Assembly (NCBI GenBank): GCA_020635075.1
Contig: JACKAM010000001.1
Location: 124,001 to 188,000, forward strand
Reading direction: 5' to 3'
Source of the DNA: Pseudobdellovibrionaceae bacterium
Lineage (GTDB): Bacteria > Bdellovibrionota > Bdellovibrionia > Bdellovibrionales > UBA1609
Length of the DNA stretch: 64,000 bases
Notes under the pieces: generated by a model
Database searches by the model: none
Seen by the model: the letters and a program-made list of their open reading frames with translations, nothing else
What the model was told of the DNA's origin: nothing
Shown here: positions 57,137-64,000 of the stretch, piece by piece
Layout: each line of letters starts with the position of its first letter
How positions within the stretch are numbered: position 1 is the stretch's first letter
Translations under genes and position numbers: made by a program

Positions 57137-57943
57137 TTGAAGGTTCGTGAGTCATTGAATTTACATCTATGGGCAATTGCCCTCATTTCCACTGGCCTGT
57201 GGAGTTGTTCCACAGTGACCATGACCGTCAATAGCGTCCCTGAAAAGGCCAAGGTCTTTGTCCGTCCCGTTGGTGCTGGCGAAGCTGTCGAGGTGGGTGT
57301 CACACCCGTGGTTTTGACTCAAGAGCAGCTAAAGACCGCAGATGCGGACTCGGGGCCTGTGATCGTAGAAGTTCGTAAAGATGATTTTAAAACCGAGTCG
57401 GTCCTTGTTACCGAGGCTGCCGCCGTGGACATGAAGCTCGATTTTGCTCTGCAGCTCGTCGACAGCGAACAGGGCCAGGCAAAAGGGCCGGGCAACACCC
57501 TCGCCGATGCTCAGAGTTTGAACATTGCCATCGACCGGCTATTTGAAGTCCGTAAGTTTATTTCTTTGGAAAGCTACGGTGAGGCCCTCAATCACCTGCG
57601 CTACATTGAGGAAAAGTGGCCCTATCTCTCCTCCGCCTATGAACTCAAGGGTGGAATCTTGTTTCTACAAAAAAAATACCGGGACGCCCTGGCGGCCTAT
57701 GCTCTGTCTCTGAAGTACAATCCCAAAAGTGTTCCCTCGGCCCAAATGCGGGACACCCTGGAGAAAAAGCTGAACATTGACGGGGACGAGTTGGCGCGCC
57801 AATACGAGTTAGAGCGTGCCCCAGCGGCCACGGATGAGGGCGATGATGAAAAAGGTTCGGTGGACGGCAAATCTAAGAAGAAGCGACCCAGCAAGAAAAC
57901 CAAAAAGAAGCGCCGTCGCAAACCGAAAAAAAAGGCTAAATAA
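57137..57943 (+). CDS. PEGA/TPR lipoprotein, first gene of the FliF/FliG-like operon
   Basis: 268 residues from TTG 57137 (TGGAGAC upstream), giving a normal lipoprotein signal peptide with lipobox LWSC. Earlier in-frame codons would put the signal inside a longer, implausible leader. Residues 25-100 look like a PEGA-type beta domain (VNSVPEKAKVFVRP), and about 140-230 hold TPR-like units (AALAAYALSLKYNP). The end is a very Lys-rich tail. It sits 26 bases upstream of the FliF/FliG-like gene, so it is probably co-transcribed and may act as a periplasmic scaffold. Confidence 0.75.
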   Translation: MKVRESLNLHLWAIALISTGLWSCSTVTMTVNSVPEKAKVFVRPVGAGEAVEVGVTPVVLTQEQLKTADADSGPVIVEVRKDDFKTESVLVTEAAAVDMKLDFALQLVDSEQGQAKGPGNTLADAQSLNIAIDRLFEVRKFISLESYGEALNHLRYIEEKWPYLSSAYELKGGILFLQKKYRDALAAYALSLKYNPKSVPSAQMRDTLEKKLNIDGDELARQYELERAPAATDEGDDEKGSVDGKSKKKRPSKKTKKKRRRKPKKKAK

Positions 57944-57969
57944 GGACGGGAACGGAATTTAGGAAGCTC

Positions 57970-59991
57970 ATGAAGGCAGGATTTCTCACCACTATGATGA
58001 TCTTATCCACCCTTTTTGGGGGGAACTCGCTTGCCCAGAGTGAGGATGTGGGGGTTTATGCCGTTCCCATCGATTGGCAACGAGTCGAATTGCAGAAGAC
58101 TATTGAAGAAAAGCTCACTGAGGCGATTGAGGCGGTCGTGGAGAGACCTAAATTTATCGTTCATGTCAACCTTCGCCTGGCAGCTGGCAAAAGCTTTGGC
58201 GTGGATCAGGGAAAGGCCAAAAATGGGGATGCCTTTCCTTTGGCTAAGTTGGGTATTAACAAAGACAGTGCCGCCTACAAAAGGGCTCTTTTGAGTGGCA
58301 CCGAAACTGTTTTTAGTCGCTTGGCCGGGATGGTTGTGACCCTTTCTCTAGACCAAACAGTGACCTCCATTCAGGAAAAGCAGGCCCGTGAGTTCATCTC
58401 CAGTGTCACTCAAGCCTATGGGGGCGGTCGGGTGGATGTTCGCACCAAGCGCATCCGCTTTGTTGGTGATGCCTTCCAGAGATCCAGGAATCTGGAAATC
58501 GCTCGGGTTAATCTTGAAGCCGCAAAATCCATTGGTGAGGCTATTCTCAAAAGCAACATGCAAATCGCCAATGCGATCAATGCCGCAGCAGGAAAAGAAC
58601 CAGCCGAAATAAAAGAAGACGGCTCCATCAAAGAAAAGGATGTCAATAAGGTTCCCGAACTTCCCAAAACCTGGCAGGAAGCGGTGATGGTCTTTAAGCT
58701 GCCCATTGGTATTCTTGCCGCGACCCTGCTTCTTCTTTTGTTTGTCAGTGGATTCAAGACCATCGAGAGTCAAAAGGTGGCCGTTATGGCGGCCCAAGTG
58801 AACCAAGCCAAGGCGGCGGCGGAAGCTCAGCAGAATAACCAAGTGAAGTCCGAAGACCCAGATCGGGATCAAGGCGAGATGCTGGCAGTGCGTGAAGGTT
58901 TAGCCACAGGTGGAAGTGGCTCAGGCGAAGGCGGCTTTGATCAATTCAGGAGAATGGCTGAGCAATATCCCGAAACAGCAGCTTACCTAATCAAACTGTG
59001 GTTGAACATGGAGACCTCTGAATCGCAAAGGGCTATCGCCGCTTTGACAAAAATGGTTCCCGTTGAGACTTTGGTCCCCGTCTTCGGCGGGCTTGACGAC
59101 GATCTAAAGCTAAAGCTCAAAAAGGCCTCCCTCATGATTATTGATGCCACTTCTATCCAGCGGGCCGAAGGCTTTATTGTAGAGCAAATGGTAGAGAACT
59201 TCCTGGTCAACACGGTGGAGCTTCCTGATGATCTGAAGACCTTACTCTCCAGCATGACCATCACCGATTGTGTTGAGTGCATCAAGCGTGACAGTCGCTT
59301 AGGTGCGGCCTTTATCAATATTCTCCAGGCCTCACAGGTGGGTCGAATACTTAAGATGCTCCCTGAAGAGGAAATCTCGGGATTGTTTGATGAAGGTTTG
59401 AGCTTTACCCAGGACAGCATTCAGTCCCTGGCCGCCACCCTGCACCCCATGTTAATGGAAATCCGTCAGGACAAAGCCAAACACCAAGTACCTTTGGTCA
59501 ACAAAGCGGTCGAACTCATCCGTTACCTGGGGCCCGAAAAGGAGCACGAGGTTTTCAAGATGCTCATCTCCTCTGGGGCCACTGAACAGATTCTCGAAGC
59601 CACCAACCGATATTTTCCAGCCGAGTTGATCCTCACTTTACCGGCGGACAAGCTGCGTATACTATTAGGTCGTATGCCTACCAACCAGCGAGCTGCCTTG
59701 ATTTACTCCCGTGAAGAAGAGGAACGCAAGATTCTGCTCGAAGCCATTGGTGCTACAGGCCGGCTGCGTGAGATTATTAATGATGAATTCCGTGAAATTG
59801 AAAAAAATGAATCCATGAAAGCACAAATCCAAAAAGACAGGGCCAAGCTGTGGGGGGACTTTGTGCAAATCTCTCGGGATTCCATTCGCAACGATGGGCG
59901 TGTAAAGGATACCGCCGACGAGCTACTCAAAAAGTGGCTTTCCAACCAAGGAGTGGACACTGACTGGGGATCAACCGAACAGGCAGCCTAA
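57970..59991 (+). CDS. FliF-like membrane-ring segment fused to a FliG-like rotor domain
   Basis: 673 residues. Signal peptide 1-22, then a periplasmic domain 25-240 with the FliF C-terminal (RBM3-type) pattern: LAGMVVTLSLDQTVTS, helix, then GGGRVDVRTKRIRFV. A single membrane helix spans 244-260. The next segment (323-348, DQFRRMAEQYPETAAYLIKLWLNM) resembles the FliF tail that docks on FliG (NPE...VAQ...RxWL). Residues 350-640 are all helical with FliG-like units (GRILKMLPEEEI, LGRMPTNQRAALIY). TM1 and RBM1/2 of FliF are missing, and fliG is normally separate. The similarity is remote; confidence rests on three matching segments and on MotA/MotB nearby. Confidence 0.6.
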   Translation: MKAGFLTTMMILSTLFGGNSLAQSEDVGVYAVPIDWQRVELQKTIEEKLTEAIEAVVERPKFIVHVNLRLAAGKSFGVDQGKAKNGDAFPLAKLGINKDSAAYKRALLSGTETVFSRLAGMVVTLSLDQTVTSIQEKQAREFISSVTQAYGGGRVDVRTKRIRFVGDAFQRSRNLEIARVNLEAAKSIGEAILKSNMQIANAINAAAGKEPAEIKEDGSIKEKDVNKVPELPKTWQEAVMVFKLPIGILAATLLLLLFVSGFKTIESQKVAVMAAQVNQAKAAAEAQQNNQVKSEDPDRDQGEMLAVREGLATGGSGSGEGGFDQFRRMAEQYPETAAYLIKLWLNMETSESQRAIAALTKMVPVETLVPVFGGLDDDLKLKLKKASLMIIDATSIQRAEGFIVEQMVENFLVNTVELPDDLKTLLSSMTITDCVECIKRDSRLGAAFINILQASQVGRILKMLPEEEISGLFDEGLSFTQDSIQSLAATLHPMLMEIRQDKAKHQVPLVNKAVELIRYLGPEKEHEVFKMLISSGATEQILEATNRYFPAELILTLPADKLRILLGRMPTNQRAALIYSREEEERKILLEAIGATGRLREIINDEFREIEKNESMKAQIQKDRAKLWGDFVQISRDSIRNDGRVKDTADELLKKWLSNQGVDTDWGSTEQAA

Positions 59992-60592
59992 ATCCAAGGC
60001 TGGCTGGATCCTAATCCTGATCTCTCTCATGGGCGCCTCCTCTGCTTGGGCTATTGATAAAGGTGCCAAATACCAGGTTCATCTTCGCGCCGGCCTCATG
60101 CAAGGCACTTATTCTGGCTCCAACGTGGAAGGCCGAACTTTTAGTGTGCCCACCACACTCGATGTGGAACTAGAGGTCTTTCGTGGCCGTGATGAGTCCT
60201 TCACCACTCGCGCCATCATGGCCATGGAATTGGGCGACAATCGGGTCAACTATACCTATGCCGGCGTCGGGCGCACTTACTACCTTTGGTCCCGCGGCCG
60301 CAAAGACGTTCGCAAAGAGAAGTTCGTCCAGATCGCCAACATCCCTAAAACCCGCTACTACTGGAGCTGGAATGGGGGGATTGCTCAAGTTCTTGCGATT
60401 CCTTTCGGTCTCGTCCTCGCCACCTACAGCACCACTCTCGATCTCTCCGTCGCCGGCGGTATGATCTACCAAGTGACTCCCAATCTTGGTCTCGAATTCC
60501 AAATGGGGACGGGCTTGGGTTATGGGTTTTCGACGGTGACGGTGACGGGGGTGACTGTGCGCGCGCTTTTCGGCGTCACCTACTTCCTCTAG
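59960..60592 (+). CDS. Outer-membrane beta-barrel-type protein with a non-ATG (CTG) start
   Basis: Reading from the ATG at 60029 gives a protein whose signal peptide is cut in half. In the same frame upstream there is no ATG, GTG or TTG, but CTG at 59960 is preceded by AAGGAG with a 6-base spacer. That gives n-region TGDQPNRQPKSK, h-region AGWILILISLMGA and a SSAWA cleavage site. The mature part (about 180 residues) is beta-rich with a C-terminal Phe-Leu and strands such as TRYYWSWNGGIAQV. It overlaps the FliF/FliG-like gene by 32 bases. The start codon needs direct proof. Confidence 0.6.
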   Translation: MTGDQPNRQPKSKAGWILILISLMGASSAWAIDKGAKYQVHLRAGLMQGTYSGSNVEGRTFSVPTTLDVELEVFRGRDESFTTRAIMAMELGDNRVNYTYAGVGRTYYLWSRGRKDVRKEKFVQIANIPKTRYYWSWNGGIAQVLAIPFGLVLATYSTTLDLSVAGGMIYQVTPNLGLEFQMGTGLGYGFSTVTVTGVTVRALFGVTYFL

Positions 60593-60640
60593 TCGACTGA
60601 TGAAAAGGGGCCATCTCCTGCGTTAGCTGGGCCTCAATCT

Positions 60641-60880
60641 CATTCCAAAAAATCCTTTATCAGTGAAAACGGTCCTTTGCCGACCATTCTCCGCAAATCC
60701 TCACGCACCTTTTCGGCCGCAGGCTCGTCTTCGGAGTGCGTCAGCTAGGCCGCCGCACCCCGGATACGCCCTGCGCGACGGTGAGGATTCGGATTTACGG
60801 GAATGGCTCGGCAACCGGACCTATTCCCGGACAAAGGCAGCACGCAGTTTTTTGGACTATCAATTAAAGGGCCAGTTTTA
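60641..60880. repeat. Palindromic intergenic repeat, copy E
   Basis: Core in the same orientation as A, B and C (CGCAAATCCTCACGCACC to GAGGATTCGGAT, 60692-60793). The right end (60851-60880) carries the family terminal repeat; the left end is diverged and lacks a clear match. Fills most of the 474-base gap to the next gene. Confidence 0.75.
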
Positions 60881-61066
60881 GAATCCTTGGAAGCACATCC
60901 CAAATTGAGGGGTGGGAATGTGAGCGAAAAGTTCGCTGGGTGGGGATTTTGCGGTGCATAGGGGTCGAATTGGGTGGCAAACAGGACCAAAGTTTGGTGT
61001 TCTTAACCTTATTTGAACCAAGAGGGTACCCCATGCCCTTTTCACGGAATGAGAAGGATGATCTAC

Positions 61067-63391
61067 ATGATGAGATCGATTCAGGTTGTTGTTGTCGCTG
61101 TTGTTCTGTCATTCGCTGGTTTGCGGGCCCAAGCCTTTGACTTTGATTTTGGCTCGGACTCCCGATCAGCAGCTGTTGATGAAATGCTCGATGCCTTTTC
61201 ACAAGGTTGTCACATGGGGCCTTGGACCCATTCGGCTATTCGTCGGGCGCAAACTCTCAGTGCCGTCCTTGAGACCTTGCGTGAGAAATCCACTTGTTCC
61301 GGAATGGAAAGATCCATTGCTGCCTCTCAAGGGTTGAACTCCGAACTCCAGCGTATGTTGGATAATGGGGACTTCACCAATGAGAAGATGTGGGAAGAAG
61401 TGGTCAATGATTTGTCCGTGTCTTTGCAGGACCCCAATTTGCCTCCTGATGTGCGGGCCGTGTTGGTAGACGACTATAGTTATGCGCGCTTTCAACTGAC
61501 CCAGGCGCGAGCCAAGGTGTCAGCTGGACTCAATCCCAGTGGTGATCAACGCTTGGCCCAGGGGATGGAAAATGTGCGCAATTACCTTTCGGCATTGATT
61601 TCAGATGTGGATGCCATTTCCAAATGCTATGCGGATAATCCTTCCGCAGGGATGCAGATTGGTACGCAAATTCTTGGCTTGGCGGGAAGCTTTGCGCCTG
61701 GACTCATAGGGGCGGGAATTCAGACCCTGGCGAAACTTCTCGAAACCGGAATTGTATTTGCGCGTACCATGCCCATTTCCCGCTCCATGCACGAGACCAA
61801 GAAATCCCGGATGCCGGTCGCACTCACCTGTGGTTTGGAAGCCTTTACCCGTGAATATTGTCAGGCCCAGGATGCCCTCGAATTGGCAGATTTGGATCGT
61901 TGGCCGGAAAACCGCATTGACGGTTTTTTCTACGGTGTGGACCTCATGGAAAGGCGCTTGCCCATTCTCTACGGGTGGCTCGACAAGGTGGTCAATGGGG
62001 TTCAGCCTGTCGACAAAGATCATGCGGCCAAGATTGATGAGCAGTTTCGACTGGTGAACAACGCCAATTCCATGCGCCGGGTGGCCGAAGGGGTCTTTAA
62101 TGAGGCTCAGCAAAAGATTGATCGTGGTAATACCCGAGAGCGGGTTCTGCGTGAGGCTTTGAGGGCTTTGATTTCTGGGGTCTTCTACCATGATCCAGGT
62201 GGAGGCAATGCCGTCCCTCGCAGTCAATCTCCTTTTACAGAGTCCCCAAACGCCTTTTTGTATTCCATCACTCAGGTGACTCCGCCCAATACCAACGAGC
62301 CCTACGCGAGTTATATTGACCGCATGAATCTCGTCAATACTCAGCTTGATGACCTGAAGAGAAATCTTTTTGGCCCTGCTGGAGTTTTTACTTTGCGCTA
62401 CGACGAAGTGGTGCGTGAATTTAACGCCACCGTCAGTGTGGACAACGCCACCTTGGTGCGAAGCGTTTCCTCAAGATCTATTACAGACACTTCACCCTTG
62501 GGTGCCTTTGTGCGCGTGAATCATTTCCTTCGCCAGTACTCCTATCATGAGATTCCAGATCGGGCTGCCCAGGAAAAGTTGTTGGTGGACGATGTGGTGA
62601 AACGGGTGGATGCAGTGACGGTTCTGTTGGATGCGCCCAACGCCACTGATGATTGGACCATTGATCCAGTGATTAAACTGACGCCAGCGCAAAATGCCAT
62701 CCAGTCAGTCTACAATGAGTTTCGATTGGATAATAACAATGTGTTTTTACCCAATCGCATGAGCCGATTGGTCAGGGATGATCTGACCAATCGCATTTGC
62801 AAGGGTGAAGCGCCCGACGATGTGGAAGATGTGCTCTTTCAAGCGGGATCTGACATTTACAATCTGTTGGCGAGAGCGAATTTGACCGCCTATCAGGTCA
62901 AAAAGGATGTTTCGGCCGCCCAGACCATTTCGGGAAATACATTGACCGAGTTCCGCAGCTTTTTTGCCAAAAACATCGGCTGGGCCTTGGAGGATCTTTA
63001 CGAAGCGGCGGAAAAAAACAAAGAGCCCAAAGATGGAACTGGCTTTGCTCCCAATCGGGAGACTTTGGCACATCTGTGTCTGTTGACCCTCATTTCTGGA
63101 ATGGACTGGCCTGAGAAGGCGGAGAAGAAGTTCTGTAAAGGAACTCAGGTGCAATCAAAGGAAGCAAAGCTGGTACTCAAGTTCGATGAGCTGGAAGCAA
63201 AGCTGGCCACTCGTCCCTTTATCCAACGCATTTGCGTTTACGATGATTTCATCCGTGCCGACCGGCTGGCCTTTCGTTTACAAAAAAGTGGCGGAGAGCT
63301 CCAGTGCCGCCCCGAGCGTCACCGACCCTTGGCCACCGGATTCGCCGCCGACAAGACAGGTATCTGGCAAAAACTCGTCAACTCCCTCTAA
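61067..63391 (+). CDS. Large exported alpha-helical protein of unknown function
   Basis: 774 residues from ATG 61067 (GAGAAGG upstream; ATG 61070 also fits). Signal peptide 1-22 or so, ending at about AQA. The rest is largely helical, with Cys positions spread through it (GCHMGP, STCSG, SKCYAD, TCGLEAF, REYCQAQ). No transmembrane helix was seen beyond the signal, and no known domain could be named. Periplasmic or secreted. It follows a repeat element and has no operon partner; its length and Cys spread resemble other exported proteins in the window. Confidence 0.78.
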   Translation: MMRSIQVVVVAVVLSFAGLRAQAFDFDFGSDSRSAAVDEMLDAFSQGCHMGPWTHSAIRRAQTLSAVLETLREKSTCSGMERSIAASQGLNSELQRMLDNGDFTNEKMWEEVVNDLSVSLQDPNLPPDVRAVLVDDYSYARFQLTQARAKVSAGLNPSGDQRLAQGMENVRNYLSALISDVDAISKCYADNPSAGMQIGTQILGLAGSFAPGLIGAGIQTLAKLLETGIVFARTMPISRSMHETKKSRMPVALTCGLEAFTREYCQAQDALELADLDRWPENRIDGFFYGVDLMERRLPILYGWLDKVVNGVQPVDKDHAAKIDEQFRLVNNANSMRRVAEGVFNEAQQKIDRGNTRERVLREALRALISGVFYHDPGGGNAVPRSQSPFTESPNAFLYSITQVTPPNTNEPYASYIDRMNLVNTQLDDLKRNLFGPAGVFTLRYDEVVREFNATVSVDNATLVRSVSSRSITDTSPLGAFVRVNHFLRQYSYHEIPDRAAQEKLLVDDVVKRVDAVTVLLDAPNATDDWTIDPVIKLTPAQNAIQSVYNEFRLDNNNVFLPNRMSRLVRDDLTNRICKGEAPDDVEDVLFQAGSDIYNLLARANLTAYQVKKDVSAAQTISGNTLTEFRSFFAKNIGWALEDLYEAAEKNKEPKDGTGFAPNRETLAHLCLLTLISGMDWPEKAEKKFCKGTQVQSKEAKLVLKFDELEAKLATRPFIQRICVYDDFIRADRLAFRLQKSGGELQCRPERHRPLATGFAADKTGIWQKLVNSL

Positions 63392-63417
63392 TCTCTAAAC
63401 TCCGAGCAGACCATATC

Positions 63418-63437
63418 TACCGCCCGACGGGGCGGTA
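63418..63437. terminator. GC-rich hairpin after the large exported protein gene
   Basis: TACCGCCC-GACG-GGGCGGTA, perfect 8-bp arms and a four-base loop, 26 bases after the stop. No T-run follows, so it is a weak terminator or 3'-end structure. From here to 63648 no clear gene is seen. Confidence 0.5.
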
Positions 63438-63648
63438 GTCCCCGGATCGAAGATGTTTTCCAAAATGCTTTTGAGGGGCGAACTCTGCAGGTCAATATGT
63501 TTAAAACCGAGTTCGGCTTGGTGCTGCGCTCTGAGCGAGAGCGCTGCTGCCGGACGTATGTCTGAGGTTTTAAGCGTATTGACGGAAGAGTTCGGACCCT
63601 CAAAGGCGGAGTGGGACGTCCGAGATCAACAAAACATGCGGGGCTCGT

Positions 63649-64000
63649 CTAATCAACGACGACATCAACCATAAGGCGGTAGATTCTGTCAGAGATCTGA
63701 TAGCCAAATTCCTTGGCCAGGTTTTTATTGACCACCAGAGAGGTGCCTATGGGAGTGTCCAGTTGTTGAGACCAATCATTGGTTTCCAGCGCGGCCGAAA
63801 GAATGGCAGCGGCCTGATGGCCAAGAGTTTCGTAGTTGAGGCTCACGGAAATAAATCCCCCTGCACGAACAAAGGCTTCGCTAAACACAATCAAGGGCAC
63901 ACGGCTTTTTCTTGAGGCTTCCGCCACCGATTTGAAATCCACATTTGCCATGAGTGCCGGGTCTGGGTGGAGCCAATAGGCGGCCTCGCCTTGAGCCTTG
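63649..64000 (-). CDS. ABC-type substrate-binding protein (ABC_sub_bind family), cut by the window edge
   Basis: The frame is open from 63649 to the right edge of the window, so the N-terminal part is missing. The visible 117 residues match the C-terminal half of periplasmic ABC_sub_bind proteins: WLHPDPALMAN, PLIVFSEAFVRAGG, a conserved Asn-Tyr (SLNYETLGHQAAAIL) and GTSLVVNKNLAKEFGYQI. Such proteins bind small ligands or serve as sensor domains of membrane-bound signalling proteins. The family's closely related permease or signalling partner is not in view. Identity of the ligand cannot be judged. Confidence 0.8.
   Translation of the reverse strand, partial: KAQGEAAYWLHPDPALMANVDFKSVAEASRKSRVPLIVFSEAFVRAGGFISVSLNYETLGHQAAAILSAALETNDWSQQLDTPIGTSLVVNKNLAKEFGYQISDRIYRLMVDVVVD

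Noticed and set aside
63388..63603. Small frame on the minus strand after the large exported protein gene, and another frame in the same region that looks faintly protein-like
   Set aside because: No start with ribosome site, no motif and no homologue that I could recognise. A broken gene fragment cannot be excluded, but the evidence is too weak to list.

Overview
The window is a bacterial chromosome segment with a Gram-negative envelope gene set (lpxC, kdsA, lptF, a TamA/TamB pair, mreCD-mrdA-rodA, several lipoproteins and small outer-membrane barrels). The mix of large secreted lipoproteins, many TPR proteins, receiver/DnaJ and PilZ fusions, MotA/MotB and frequent TTG/GTG starts suggests a Bdellovibrio-like or other delta-type proteobacterium (Bdellovibrionota/Myxococcota neighbourhood). 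This is inferred from gene content; no rRNA or tRNA gene was seen that could place it.

Layout. 0-3.4 kb: cut-off Asp-tract/Cys-rich protein, a small exported protein and a trypsin-like lipoprotein with a C-terminal P-domain. 3.5-13.1 kb (minus strand): TamA-like Omp85 protein with about seven POTRA units, TamB, TPR proteins and EF-P. 13.2-15.4 kb: ruvC-ruvA-ruvB. 15.4-20.1 kb: 1562-residue lipoprotein of beta-rich repeats. 20.3-25 kb: small exported protein, lpxC, alanine dehydrogenase, and a ComEC split into two overlapping genes. 25.3-28.8 kb: TPR and LysM proteins, then dprA. 28.9-34.5 kb: kdsA-lptF, a pseudo-receiver protein, a receiver-DUF4388-DnaJ-TPR protein and thioredoxin. 34.5-39.1 kb: cell-elongation operon mreC-mreD-mrdA-rodA. 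39.2-47.8 kb: PpiD-like foldase, a subtilisin carrying a cytoplasmic PilZ domain, a small barrel, a radical SAM protein, and a zinc-protease-like protein (metzincin motif) with a partner gene. 48-49.8 kb: modB-modC. 49.9-60.6 kb: HAMP membrane protein, PP2C (RsbU-type) phosphatase, FecR-like protein, motA-motB, a DsbA-like oxidoreductase, a PEGA/TPR lipoprotein, a protein joining a FliF-like membrane-ring segment to a FliG-like segment, and an outer-membrane barrel. 61-64 kb: a large exported protein of unknown function and the 3' end of an ABC-type substrate-binding protein.

Three things stand out. (1) MotA/MotB stators lie close to a single protein that combines the FliF membrane-ring segment and a FliG-like rotor, followed by an outer-membrane protein and with no rod, hook or filament gene in view: a candidate minimal or repurposed rotary motor. 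(2) The subtilisin-TM-PilZ fusion could link cytoplasmic second-messenger sensing to periplasmic proteolysis. (3) The intergenic spaces hold a family of about 220-330-bp palindromic elements (five copies, at roughly 21.8, 40.9, 45.5, 52.4 and 60.6 kb) plus separate long hairpins (40.7, 45.2 and 47.9 kb), mostly next to stop codons: a mobile or terminator-like repeat population.

Starts were revised where an upstream Shine-Dalgarno-like sequence and a signal peptide agreed on a different codon. Domain assignments come from reading motifs by eye, without database searches.
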